Part shown: in pieces, positions 24,256 to 33,032 of the stretch
How positions within the stretch are numbered: the first letter of the stretch is position 1
How the letters are laid out: every line of letters begins with the position of its first letter
Source of the DNA: JBCBKP01 sp038521625
GTDB taxonomy: Bacteria; Planctomycetota; Phycisphaerae; Phycisphaerales; UBA1924
Direction: 5' to 3'
DNA length: 64,000 bases
Assembly (NCBI GenBank): GCA_038521625.1
Contig: JBCBKP010000017.1
Location: forward strand, 4,378 to 68,377
Made by a program: the position numbers and the translations under genes
The notes under the pieces: generated by a model
The model's database searches: none
What the model saw: only the letters and a program-made list of their open reading frames with translations
Told to the model about the DNA's origin: nothing

Positions 24256-25839
24256 CTAGCGGAGCTCGTCGCGCCGGAGGCTGATCAGCGGCGGCCAGAG
24301 CAGGTAGTCGCCGCGGCTGTTGGTGACCGAGTCGTCTCCGAATCCGGCGTCGTCGTCACGCTCGTTCGGGCCGTTGCTGTACAGGAAGAAGACGTCGTCG
24401 CCGAACTGGCGGGTGACCCGGTCGTCGGACCCGGGGACGGTGAACGAGAGCCGGTGCGGCGGCGGGTCGCTTCGTGGGTCGGGCGCAACGCCGTCTCGGA
24501 TGGGTACGAAGAACTTGAGCGGTGGGCGCACGGCCGTGCCGGCGCCGGCGCCGGGGTCGAACGGGTCGGCCTCGAGCTCGCGCATGTAGTTGGGGCGGAT
24601 CGTCGAGATCGCCGTGGGCAGGCGGCCGACCTCGTAGGACCAGCCGATGAGCGCGGCGGCAGCCCTTGTGCCGACCATCTCGACACGGACGCGCTGGCGG
24701 AGCTCGAAGAGCTCCTTGCCCGTCCGCGGCGCGCCAGCGGCGTCGGTCCACTGCATGGCCCGGTGCGCCGCGAGGTGCATGTTCGGCATCAGCTGGTCTT
24801 CACCGAACTCGGTCCCGAGGAGAGGGTCGAACTGATCGAGACTCCACCGGTCGATGTAGTCGCCGTAGACCTGGCCGAGGAGTCGCTCCACATCGAGCGA
24901 GTCGATCTGGCCGGCCGCGCGGTTCTCGGCGGCGCGGGAGAGCGTGAACCGGTGCAGCGGCCTGTCGGCCGAGTCGCCGCCCATCGCGGCGACGAACGCC
25001 TCGCGGTCGATGCGTCCCCGGTTGTCGTAGACCATCTCGATCAGCTGCTCGGCGGCGATCCGGTTCGCGCGCGGGAAGTTGAGCTTGTCGAGTCCGATCG
25101 GGCCCTCCTCCGGATCGAGCCGATCGACGATGTCGCGGAGCTTCCCGATAGAGGCGCTCCGGCTCGTGCGCGAATCGACGTAGAGGACGTCGCGGAGACG
25201 CGAGAACATCTCGGCCATGGCGTCGAAGCCGTAGCCGGCCTCGCGGATCGTCTCGCGGTCGGCGAGCTGGCGGGCGACGAGCATGGCCCGCATCAGGAGC
25301 TCGGCGGCCTCGTCGGCCTCCCGGGCCTGGAGCCGGCGCGTCGCCTCGGCGTGGACCAGCGCGAAGAGACGTTCCATCGCCGACAGGTAGCGGTGATCGG
25401 CCCCGACGAGAATCGGCGGGTCGCCCAGCGCGGTGTAGACGCCGGCGCCGACCTGGTCGCTCGGTGTGCTCGCGGCGCCGTACGGCTGGGCGATCGCCTT
25501 GGCGTCGCGGAATGCGCGGGCGCCGGTGACCTCGTAGAGCGCGTCGATGGCCTCGCGCTGCGCCGTTCCGCGCGTCCAGGTCTCCACCGCGGCCCAGCCG
25601 CGCGAGTCGCGATCGATCAGCATCGCCAGGGCGCGGCTGGAGGCCGCCGGGGGCGGCGGCTCGATCGCCGCGATGGCCGGGAAGAGCGTGTCCTCCGCGC
25701 GGAGATCCGGGCGGATGTCGCTGTAGAGCGCGTTGGCCCGACCGACGTGGTCGGTCATCTGGGCGGCCGCGTGGGCGGGCGAGAAGGCGGCGAGCGTGAG
25801 CGCGAGGAGACGCGCCGATCGGGGGAGAATCTGGGTCAT
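24256..25839 (-). CDS. Exported protein of unknown function
   Basis: A 527-residue protein. Residues 1-26 are a signal peptide (ARLLALTLAAFSPAHAAAQ). The rest is mostly alpha-helical and acidic, with no recognised domain; a block near 255-330 (LNFPRANRIAAEQLIEMVYD and LHRFTLSRAAENRAA) is the most regular part. The C-terminus (DPFDPGAGAGTAVRPPLKFF, then LYSNGPNERDDDAGFGDD and GDYLLWPPLISLRR) resembles the tail seen in planctomycete proteins with a prepilin-like 'data report' end, but there is no prepilin start here. Start ATG has TAGGATCCCGCGTG before it. The gene lies between the sigma factor and trxB, all on the minus strand. Confidence 0.7.
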   Translation of the reverse strand: MTQILPRSARLLALTLAAFSPAHAAAQMTDHVGRANALYSDIRPDLRAEDTLFPAIAAIEPPPPAASSRALAMLIDRDSRGWAAVETWTRGTAQREAIDALYEVTGARAFRDAKAIAQPYGAASTPSDQVGAGVYTALGDPPILVGADHRYLSAMERLFALVHAEATRRLQAREADEAAELLMRAMLVARQLADRETIREAGYGFDAMAEMFSRLRDVLYVDSRTSRSASIGKLRDIVDRLDPEEGPIGLDKLNFPRANRIAAEQLIEMVYDNRGRIDREAFVAAMGGDSADRPLHRFTLSRAAENRAAGQIDSLDVERLLGQVYGDYIDRWSLDQFDPLLGTEFGEDQLMPNMHLAAHRAMQWTDAAGAPRTGKELFELRQRVRVEMVGTRAAAALIGWSYEVGRLPTAISTIRPNYMRELEADPFDPGAGAGTAVRPPLKFFVPIRDGVAPDPRSDPPPHRLSFTVPGSDDRVTRQFGDDVFFLYSNGPNERDDDAGFGDDSVTNSRGDYLLWPPLISLRRDELR

Positions 25840-25895
25840 CACGCGGGATCCTACCCGCGCGGCCCGGCCGCGATGCGGCGTGCCCGCGGGCGTGC

Positions 25896-26807
25896 TCAGC
25901 CGGCGACGGCGCTGACCGCCGCGTCGCCGGAGCGGCGGTAGAAGCGGCTCGGTCTCGCGTCGGTCAGCCGCTCGTTGAGGCGAGACAGGGCCTCCTCGAC
26001 GATCTGACGCACCCGCTCCCGGCTCAGACTGACCGAGTCGGCGATCTCCTTGAGCGTCATCGGCTCCCGCCCGTCCAGACCGAACCGCAGGCGCAAGATC
26101 TGGGCCTCGCGATCGTCGATGGTCTCCATGAGCCGGCGGAGCACGCCCAGCTCTTCGGTCTTGAGCGCCGAGTCCTCCGGCGTGCCGCCGGAGTGATCCG
26201 AGAGCATCTCGGCCATCGACATCGGGCCGTCGCCGCGCCCGAGGCCCTCCTGGGCCGGGGTGCGGAACGCCTTGATGGCGCGCTTGATGATCTTGGCCTT
26301 GCGCAGCGGCACGTCGATCGCCGCGGCGACCTGGTCGATCGTGGGCTCGGTGCCGGTCTGCTGCTCGAGCTTGCGGCTGGCGGCCTTCCACTTGGCGATC
26401 AGCTCGACCATGTACGCGGGCACGTGGACCGGCTGGCTGAAGTTCATCAGCGCCCGCTTGATGGCCTGCTTGATCCACCACGAGGCGTAGGTGCTGAATC
26501 GCGCACCCTGGGCCGGGTCGAATCCCTCGACCGCGCGCACGAGGCCGATGTTCCCCTCCTCGATGAGGTCGCTGAGCGGGAGTCCGCGGTTGGCGTAGTT
26601 CTTCGCGATCGCCACGACGAGGCGGAGGTTCGCGCGGATCATGCGATCGCGCGACTCTGCGCAGTTGTCGTTGATGATCGCCCAGCCGAGCTCACGCTCT
26701 TCCTGGGCCGTCAGCAACGGCGTTCGCTGAATCTCAGTCAGGTACAGTTGGAGCTCGGAGCGCACCGCACCGCGCGCACCGACCTTCCGGTCGATCGTCC
26801 CACTCAC
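25896..26807 (-). CDS. RNA polymerase sigma factor, sigma-70 family (primary-like)
   Basis: A 303-residue sigma factor with regions 1.2 to 4 but no region 1.1. Region 1.2 is at about 18-45 (LQLYLTEIQRTPLLTAQEE), region 2 with the DLIEEGNIGLVRAVEGFDP core and STYASWWIKQAIKRAL at 75-125, region 3 at about 130-215, and region 4.2 HTH TLKEIADSVSLSRERVRQIVEEAL at 250-275. This set is typical of group 1/2 factors such as RpoD/RpoS/HrdA, not ECF factors; the length fits group 2. Whether it is the housekeeping or an alternative factor cannot be decided here. The gene is divergent from the UVR-motif gene across a 309-base gap. Confidence 0.93.
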   Translation of the reverse strand: MSGTIDRKVGARGAVRSELQLYLTEIQRTPLLTAQEERELGWAIINDNCAESRDRMIRANLRLVVAIAKNYANRGLPLSDLIEEGNIGLVRAVEGFDPAQGARFSTYASWWIKQAIKRALMNFSQPVHVPAYMVELIAKWKAASRKLEQQTGTEPTIDQVAAAIDVPLRKAKIIKRAIKAFRTPAQEGLGRGDGPMSMAEMLSDHSGGTPEDSALKTEELGVLRRLMETIDDREAQILRLRFGLDGREPMTLKEIADSVSLSRERVRQIVEEALSRLNERLTDARPSRFYRRSGDAAVSAVAG

Positions 26808-27116
26808 GTCCTACCCACCTTTCGGGGATCGACGAATGCCGGTCCCGTCTGATACGAGCGGCCCACCGCCGCCCGGCTCTCTTCGTATCGTAACGCATCA
26901 GGTTCATCGACCGGCGACCAAAACTCCTGAACTCAGGGGGTTAACACGGTCGCCTCGATGCGGGAGCGGCCCGCAGGACCCGCACCGGCCGAAATTGGTA
27001 CCCGGCTTGACGTACTTATGGTCGATTCTCAGAATTTGCTTGCCCACTCGGGAGCCGGTGGCACATTCCCCGGTTCGAGTCAGAGCGGCGGTGCCGAGTT
27101 TTAGGGGAAACACTGG
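26808..27116. other. 309-base divergent promoter region
   Basis: No gene is seen. It is AT-richer than its surroundings and should contain the promoters of the sigma factor (minus) and the UVR-motif protein (plus). A short hairpin CCTGA-ac-TCAGG lies at 26926-26937. I found no convincing -35/-10 pair. Confidence 0.5.
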
Positions 27117-27947
27117 GTGAATCGCGACATCTCCGAGCTGCTCGACGAATGGCCGTTTGAGTCCGGTAAACTGAATGTTCGGATGATTCCTGGCATCGAC
27201 GGGCGTCCTCGACTCCAGATCCGGCTGGATCTCGGGCTGATCCAGATGCATGTGGAGGGACGGCCCGATGGCCTGCGCCCCGAGGGCTTCGAGAGTCTGC
27301 TCCATCTGCTCGAGCACAGGCTGGCGCTCGCGGACGACCTCGCCGCGGACGCTGCCGGAGGCGAGGGCGGTGACGCGGAGTTCGCGGAGGCGGATGCCGG
27401 CGAACGCGTGGGGACGCTCGACACGGAGCAGTGCCAGGCGCTGCGGGACGAGGCGGCCCAGTACTACCACCGGTACGTCGCGCTCCTGGGTGTCGAGGAG
27501 TACCTCTCGGTGATCCGTGACACCACGCGGAATCTCCGGGTGCTCGATCTGTGCCGGGCGCGCGCCGACGCGGAGGACGACCGGGAGGCGCTCGAGCCGA
27601 TCCGCCCCTACATCACGATGATCCGCACGCGCGCGACGGTCGGCTGGCTGCTGGGGCGTGGCGAGCAGAAGGCGGCGGTCTGGACGATCGAGAACGCGCT
27701 CGACGAGCTGCGGGAGATTCTCGAGTCACGCGACGAGCCCAACGCGTTCGAGAGCTCGACGGAGGTGCAGATGCTCCGCTCGATGCGTGAGGCCCTGCTC
27801 CCGCAGCTGCCGGTGAGCCAGAAGGCCGAGCTCCGCGAGCGTCTGAAGGAGGCGCTCGAGCGCGAGAACTACGAGCTCGCGGCGATCCTGCGGGACGAGC
27901 TGCGGCTCATGGGCGACGAGAGCGGACCGAAGCGCGGCAGCGCCTGA
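27117..27947 (+). CDS. UVR-motif protein of unknown function
   Basis: A 276-residue cytosolic protein starting with GTG (GGGGAAACACTGG before it). The N-terminal about 75 residues form a small beta-rich domain (RPRLQIRLDLGLIQMHVEG). A helical middle follows (about 95-235). The last about 30 residues match the UvrB/UvrC (UVR) motif: KAELRERLKEALERENYELA then AILRDEL, a helical hairpin used for protein-protein contacts in UvrB, UvrC, McsA and ClpC. No nuclease or helicase domain is present. It may be an adaptor; no partner is encoded nearby. Confidence 0.75.
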   Translation: MNRDISELLDEWPFESGKLNVRMIPGIDGRPRLQIRLDLGLIQMHVEGRPDGLRPEGFESLLHLLEHRLALADDLAADAAGGEGGDAEFAEADAGERVGTLDTEQCQALRDEAAQYYHRYVALLGVEEYLSVIRDTTRNLRVLDLCRARADAEDDREALEPIRPYITMIRTRATVGWLLGRGEQKAAVWTIENALDELREILESRDEPNAFESSTEVQMLRSMREALLPQLPVSQKAELRERLKEALERENYELAAILRDELRLMGDESGPKRGSA

Positions 27948-27950
27948 CGC

Positions 27951-29783
27951 TCAGTTCGCGGGTTCTGCGCCGTCGGGATGGGGCGGCGCCGGCTCGCTCG
28001 GCGTGGTCGGGGTCGCGTCGCGGAACCGCTGGAACGCGTCGATCACCTGATCGGCCATCGCGGATGCGGCCGCCATCTCCTCGACGGTCACCTGGTTGGC
28101 GCCGAGCTCGGTCGCCTGCATGCCGCGGCTGAGGACCGAGGCGCGCACGACGATCAGGGCGTCGGGCGCCATGTCGCGGATCGTGCGGACGGCGCGGAGC
28201 ATCGCGTCGTCGTCGGGGATCGTGAGGACGACGGCGTCCGCCTTGGGCACGCCGGCGTTCTCGAGGACCTCGGGGTTCGTGACGTCGCCGTAGATCACCG
28301 GTCGGCCGAGCAGCGCCTGCCGGCGGATGGTGGCGGGGTTGAGCTCGATGACGGTGACGCGGGCGCCGCCCGCGTCGAGCTTCTCGACGACGGCGCGTCC
28401 GACCGGCCCGAAGCCCGCGACGACGACGTCGCGTCCGGCCGCGTCGCCCCCGAGGTCGCCGCCGGACTCGACGACGAGCGGCGTGACACGATCGAGCATC
28501 TCGACGCGGACGCGGCACCACGGCGGCGCGGGGACGCGCCCGAGCCGGGGCGCGATCCGTCCGCCGAAGTCCATCAGCATCGGCGTCAGGATCAGCGAGA
28601 TCACGACCAGAGCCGAGGCGCCGGACCGGTCGGCGGCGGACAGGATGCCGACGTTGCCGGCCTGTTCCAGCACGACGAGGCTGAATTCGCCGGCCTGCGC
28701 GAGCGCGAAGGCCGAGTGCGCCGAGACCGCGCCGATGACGCCGAACGCCCAGCTGGTCAGGCCGATCGAGAGCAGCTTGATGACGATGACGACCGCGAGC
28801 CCGGCGGGCAGCGCCCACCATGAGTCGGCGATGGCGGGCAGATCGAGCGTCAGACCCACCGCCGTGAAGAACACTGCCATGAAGAGGTCCCGCAGCGGCG
28901 TCAGCTGGCCGGAGAGTTGGTAGCGGACCGGTGTCTCGGCGAGCAGGAAGCCGGCGATGAACGAGCCGAGCGCGGGCGCGAGACCGACGGCGCCGGACGC
29001 GACCGCCGCGCCGAGCGCGATCGCGGCAGAGACGACGAGGAGCACCTCGACGCCCACACGGCGCGCGAGCCAGCCCATCAAGCGCGGGAGCACCGCGCGA
29101 CCGAGGACGAGCATCATCGCCACGGTCAGCAGCGCGACCAGGATCCCCTCCCAGCCGCCGACGACGCCGATCTTCGCCCCCACCTCCGCGACGGCCGATT
29201 CGCCCTCCGCGGGCGGGGGCGCGAGCGTCGGGAGCAGGGAGAGCATGAGGATCACGGCGAGGTCCTGCACGAGGAGCACGCCGAAGCTGAGCCGCCCGTA
29301 GGCCCGGCCGAGCTCCCGACGGCCCTGGATGAGCCGCAGCACGACGGCGGTGGACGAGAGCGACAGCGCCATGCCGAGGGCGAGCGCCGCGCGCCAGTCG
29401 AGGCCGAAGACCAGCCCGGAAGCGCCGATCAGGGCCGTCGAGAGGGCTGTCGAGACCACGCCGATGAGCAGGATCGAGCTCGCGCCGCGGCGCAGGTGGC
29501 TGGCGTCGAGGTGCAGGCCGATGCCGAACATGAGGAGCACGATCGCCAGGTCGCTCATCCCGCCGATCTGTTCGACATCGTCGACGAGGCCGAGGGCGTG
29601 CGGCCCGATGATCGTGCCGGCGATCAGGTACGCGGGGATCGGGTTGAGCCGCAGACGCCCGAAGACGGTCGCGATGACGCCGGCGCAGGCGAGCACCTTG
29701 AGCAAGTTGAGCGCGAGCGGGCCGGCCTCGCCGGCGGCGAGGGTCGGGCCGAGATGCTGGTAGAGGTCCCCCACGCCCGTCAT
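27951..29783 (-). CDS. Kef-type (CPA2) cation:proton antiporter with TrkA-N domain
   Basis: A 610-residue membrane protein. About 12 hydrophobic segments occupy residues 22-405 with typical CPA2 blocks (PIPAYLIAGTIIGPHALGLV, MALSLSSTAVVLRLI and SFIAGFLLAETPVRYQL). A cytosolic RCK/TrkA-N domain follows at about 445-560 with the nucleotide-binding GFGPVG loop and GDVTNPEVLENAGV. Such proteins exchange K+ (or Na+) for H+ and can be gated by nucleotide or glutathione adducts. The C-terminal about 30 residues are Pro-rich. It is the last gene of a minus-strand run after mnmG (9-base gap). Ion specificity is not evident. Confidence 0.9.
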   Translation of the reverse strand: MTGVGDLYQHLGPTLAAGEAGPLALNLLKVLACAGVIATVFGRLRLNPIPAYLIAGTIIGPHALGLVDDVEQIGGMSDLAIVLLMFGIGLHLDASHLRRGASSILLIGVVSTALSTALIGASGLVFGLDWRAALALGMALSLSSTAVVLRLIQGRRELGRAYGRLSFGVLLVQDLAVILMLSLLPTLAPPPAEGESAVAEVGAKIGVVGGWEGILVALLTVAMMLVLGRAVLPRLMGWLARRVGVEVLLVVSAAIALGAAVASGAVGLAPALGSFIAGFLLAETPVRYQLSGQLTPLRDLFMAVFFTAVGLTLDLPAIADSWWALPAGLAVVIVIKLLSIGLTSWAFGVIGAVSAHSAFALAQAGEFSLVVLEQAGNVGILSAADRSGASALVVISLILTPMLMDFGGRIAPRLGRVPAPPWCRVRVEMLDRVTPLVVESGGDLGGDAAGRDVVVAGFGPVGRAVVEKLDAGGARVTVIELNPATIRRQALLGRPVIYGDVTNPEVLENAGVPKADAVVLTIPDDDAMLRAVRTIRDMAPDALIVVRASVLSRGMQATELGANQVTVEEMAAASAMADQVIDAFQRFRDATPTTPSEPAPPHPDGAEPAN

Positions 29784-29792
29784 TCTCGGCGA

Positions 29793-31700
29793 TTAGCCGG
29801 CCGCCGCGCCAGCGGGACGCCCCGCGGGCCCGCGCCGGGCGTGGACGAGGAGGATCGAGACATCGGCGGGGGTGACCCCCTCGAGCCGGCCGGCGCGCCC
29901 GAACGTCTCGGGCCGGAACTTGGCGAGCGCCGCCCGGGCTTCGGCGCGGAGCCCCTCGACGAGCCCGTAGTCGATCCAGGCGGGGACACGCCGGCGCTCC
30001 ATCGCGGCGTGACGCCGGATCTCGGCACGCTGGCGGGCGACATAGGCCTCGTACCGGCGATCCGTCATCACGGTGAAGACCGAGGCGTCGGACGCGTCGA
30101 TCTCCGGCAGCGCCGCACGCAGGTCGGCCGGCGTGAAGTCCGACCGGCGGATCGCGGTGTCGAGCGGCTGCTGCGCGAGGCGGGCCCCGTCGATCGCTTG
30201 GTCGATCGCGGCGATCTCGCGACGACGACGCGCGAACCGCTCCGAGCGGGCCCGACCGAGATCGGTCGTCGCGAGCAGGCCGAGCGCCTCGGCGACGGGC
30301 GTCAGCCGATCCGCCGCGTTGTCGGCGCGGAGCAGCAGGCGGTGCTCCGCCCGGCTGGTGAACATCCGGTACGGCTCGACGGGCGTCTTGCTGACCAGAT
30401 CGTCCATGAGCACACCGATGTACGCCTCGTCGCGTCCGAGCTCCCAGGACGGCTGGCCCCTGACGGACCGCACGGCGTTGACGCCCGCGACGACGCCCTG
30501 CGCGGCGGCCTCCTCGTAGCCGCTCGTGCCGTTGATCTGGCCGGCGAGGAAGAGCCGCGCGACGCTCCGGGTCTCGCCAGTCGCGTTGATCTGGTGCGGG
30601 CGGACGGTGTCGTACTCGACCGCGTAGCCGTACCGCAAGATCTCGGCCCGCTCGCAACCGGGCATGGTGCGCACGATCACGTTCTGCACGTCGGCGGGCA
30701 GGCTGGAGCTGATGCCGTTGCAGTAGACCCAGTCGGTGCGGAGCCCCTCGGGCTCAAGGAAGACGCCGTGGCTCTCGCGGTCTGGGAACCGAACAACCTT
30801 GTCCTCGAGGCTGGGGCAGTACCGCGGCCCGTTCGCGTCGATCTCGCCGGAGTACATCGGCGCCCGGTGCAGATTGCGGCGGATGAGCTCGTGCGCCTCG
30901 GGCGAGGTCTTCGTCTGGCGGCAGTCGACCTGATCGATCGCCGGGAAGCGTCCGGGCACGCCGGCGAGCCCCGCGGAGCCGGTGAGATCGCTGAACGGGA
31001 CCGGCCGATCGTCGCCCGGCGCGAGCGGGAGTGAGCCCCAGTCGATCGTCGGCTTCCGCAGGCGCGGGGGCGTGCCGGTCTTCAGGCGGCCGAGTTCGAA
31101 GCCGTGCGCCGCGAGCCAGGACGAGATCGCGCTGGCGGCGCCCTCGCCGTGGCGACCGCCGGGTGTCTTGCGGTCGCCGGTGTGCATCAGGCCGCGCATG
31201 AACGTGCCGGTGGTCAGCACGACGGCGCCGGCTTCGACGCGAAGATCACCGTCTGGCGTCGCGACATCGAGGCCCGTGGCGACCTTGCCGCCATCGACCG
31301 GTTCTGTGCGGACGCCTTCGACCGAGCCGGCGATCACGGCGATCTCCGGGCGAGAGGCGATCAGCGCCCGGACGGCCTCGGCGTACGCGTGCTTGTCGGA
31401 CTGGCAGCGCGGCCCGTGGACCGCGGGCCCCTTCGAGGTGTTCAGGACCTTGAACTGGATCCCGCTCGCGTCGGCCGCGAGGCCCATGAGGCCGCCGAGT
31501 GCGTCGATCTCGCGGACGATCTGGCCCTTGGCGAGCCCGCCGATAGCGGGGTTGCAGCTCATCTCGCCGGTCTTCGCGGGGTCGAGGGTGACAAGGGCGA
31601 CGGAGCGATCGCGGGCGAGCAGATTCGCCGCGGCCCACGCGGCCTCGAGGCCCGCGTGCCCCCCGCCGACCACCGCGATTTCGAACCGTGCCGAGCGCAT
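29793..31700 (-). CDS. mnmG: tRNA uridine-5-carboxymethylaminomethyl modification enzyme
   Basis: A 635-residue MnmG/GidA. With MnmE it installs cmnm5 on U34 of certain tRNAs, using FAD and NADH. The FAD-binding motif VVGGGHAGLEAAWAA is at 10-24; family blocks MSCNPAIGGLAKGQIVREID, HGPRCQSDKHAYAEAV and NRAPMYSGEIDANGPRYCPS-like sequence follow (here HRAPMYSGEIDANGPRYCPS); the C-terminal helical part has ETFGRAGRLEGVTPADVSIL. Length matches the family. It starts 15 bases after the upstream prepilin-like gene and is followed after 9 bases by the antiporter, so the three may be one transcript. A canonical MnmE is not in the window, only a shortened relative at 12.4 kb. Confidence 0.96.
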   Translation of the reverse strand: MRSARFEIAVVGGGHAGLEAAWAAANLLARDRSVALVTLDPAKTGEMSCNPAIGGLAKGQIVREIDALGGLMGLAADASGIQFKVLNTSKGPAVHGPRCQSDKHAYAEAVRALIASRPEIAVIAGSVEGVRTEPVDGGKVATGLDVATPDGDLRVEAGAVVLTTGTFMRGLMHTGDRKTPGGRHGEGAASAISSWLAAHGFELGRLKTGTPPRLRKPTIDWGSLPLAPGDDRPVPFSDLTGSAGLAGVPGRFPAIDQVDCRQTKTSPEAHELIRRNLHRAPMYSGEIDANGPRYCPSLEDKVVRFPDRESHGVFLEPEGLRTDWVYCNGISSSLPADVQNVIVRTMPGCERAEILRYGYAVEYDTVRPHQINATGETRSVARLFLAGQINGTSGYEEAAAQGVVAGVNAVRSVRGQPSWELGRDEAYIGVLMDDLVSKTPVEPYRMFTSRAEHRLLLRADNAADRLTPVAEALGLLATTDLGRARSERFARRRREIAAIDQAIDGARLAQQPLDTAIRRSDFTPADLRAALPEIDASDASVFTVMTDRRYEAYVARQRAEIRRHAAMERRRVPAWIDYGLVEGLRAEARAALAKFRPETFGRAGRLEGVTPADVSILLVHARRGPAGRPAGAAAG

Positions 31701-31715
31701 CGGCGGATTGTTGGT

Positions 31716-32858
31716 TCAGTCGGCGGGGCGTTCCGCGCCCTTGGCGAAGACTTCATCGGCGCCGAAGTCGATGCCTCGGAGGCCGTTGCGGGTGAACCGG
31801 TAGTGCCCGGCGATCATCTCGCGCTCGTACCACTCCTTGCCGATCTCGGAGGGTCGCGGGGGGAAGAACGCCTCGTCGGGCGAGCCCCGGAAGAAGCTCA
31901 CGAACGGCTCGGGGTCGGCCGGCTGGTACGGGTCCCACCCCTCGTTCGTGTCGGCGGTGGCGCGTTTGGTCACGGCGCCGTCGAGTGTCAGCAGGTTGAT
32001 CCGGGCCTCGGGGTAGGCGTAGAACAGCGGCTTGCCCGGCGTGTTCCGGTCGTACTCCTCGAAGTAATGCACCTTGGCCGAGGGGAAGGCCGCCTCGGTG
32101 TATCGACGCGGGACGACGCGTTCGATCCAGAACTGCAAGAAGACGTCGTTGGCAACCGTCGTCCGCTTCGGATTCTCGGGGAACACATCGGCGGTGATCG
32201 CGGCGTACGAGGTCAGGTACGAGGACGAGAACGGCCAGCGGACACCGAGCGTCGCCTGACCGAAATAGGAGAGCGGCTGCTGGCCCGCGAATCCCGGGAT
32301 GCCGACCGAGCTGGTCGGGACCGCCGAGCCGGACCCGGGCGCGAGGGGATCATTGCTCTCGGCGATCTCGCGCCACTCTTGCTGCCAGGCGATGAGGTTT
32401 CGGTCGCTCGGGCTGGCGAGCAGCGGCTCGGGGAGGGCGCCCGAGAGGTAGTCAACGAGGACGATCGGGTTGTAGCGGCGCTGCGGCGCGATGAAGGTCA
32501 GGTGGGCGTAGTCGAGATTGGTCTTCGTGCGCAGGAGCGTGGTGAGCTGCGCGTTCGCGAGCACGTTCCACTCGGCGCTCGCGCCGACGGCTTCTCCGCC
32601 GCCGTCGGCGGTCGGGAGCAAGAACTGGTTCCCGTTCACGACGGAGACACCCTCGCCGTCGAGCGTGTGCAGGCGGTCCTGGCGGTCGGCCGCGAAGCCG
32701 GCCGAGGCGGTGCCGAGCTGCTTCATGTTCGCCATGCCCCGGAGGTCGCGCGCGTTCTGTCGCGCGGAGCCGAGGGCGGGAAGAAGCACGCCAATGAGCA
32801 GCGCGATGATCGCGATGACCACGAGCAACTCGATCAGCGTGAACGCCGTTCGTCGCAT
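31716..32858 (-). CDS. Prepilin-like exported protein, paralogue 1
   Basis: A 380-residue protein with a class III (type IV prepilin) signal: short basic start MRRTA, then FTLIELLVVIAIIALLIG, in which Glu5 of the mature part is conserved. This motif is cut and N-methylated by a prepilin peptidase. The remaining about 340 residues form a periplasmic domain with planctomycete-type features, including RINLLTLDGAV near 300 (a relaxed DG block) and the ending GLRGIDFGADEVFAKG. Start: ATG with GGAGGATCCG directly before it. It is about half identical to the next gene upstream on the same strand and shares its ends. Function is unknown; such proteins are very abundant in this phylum and are probably pseudopilins. 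Confidence 0.85.
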   Translation of the reverse strand: MRRTAFTLIELLVVIAIIALLIGVLLPALGSARQNARDLRGMANMKQLGTASAGFAADRQDRLHTLDGEGVSVVNGNQFLLPTADGGGEAVGASAEWNVLANAQLTTLLRTKTNLDYAHLTFIAPQRRYNPIVLVDYLSGALPEPLLASPSDRNLIAWQQEWREIAESNDPLAPGSGSAVPTSSVGIPGFAGQQPLSYFGQATLGVRWPFSSSYLTSYAAITADVFPENPKRTTVANDVFLQFWIERVVPRRYTEAAFPSAKVHYFEEYDRNTPGKPLFYAYPEARINLLTLDGAVTKRATADTNEGWDPYQPADPEPFVSFFRGSPDEAFFPPRPSEIGKEWYEREMIAGHYRFTRNGLRGIDFGADEVFAKGAERPAD

Positions 32859-32962
32859 CGGATCCTCCGAGGGGTGCTTCACCCGGAGAACCCGGGCCGC
32901 GCCAGTCTATTCGGTCGAAGCGGCGTTCGGTTGTGCGAATCACGTCGGGAGCGACGGCGAAG

Positions 32963-32994
32963 AAAAACACCGGCGGCCCCGTTCGGGGCCGCCG
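32963..32994 (-). terminator. Intrinsic terminator after prepilin-like paralogue 2
   Basis: A perfect 10-bp stem (CGGCGGCCCC paired with GGGGCCGCCG, loop GTTC) is followed on the minus strand by TGTTTTTCT. It lies 39 bases after the stop codon of the 33033-34166 gene, so the two prepilin-like genes are probably separate transcripts. Confidence 0.9.
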
Positions 32995-33032
32995 GGCTGA
33001 GAACTGGATGTTTCGGGCGCTTCCGTTCGGTC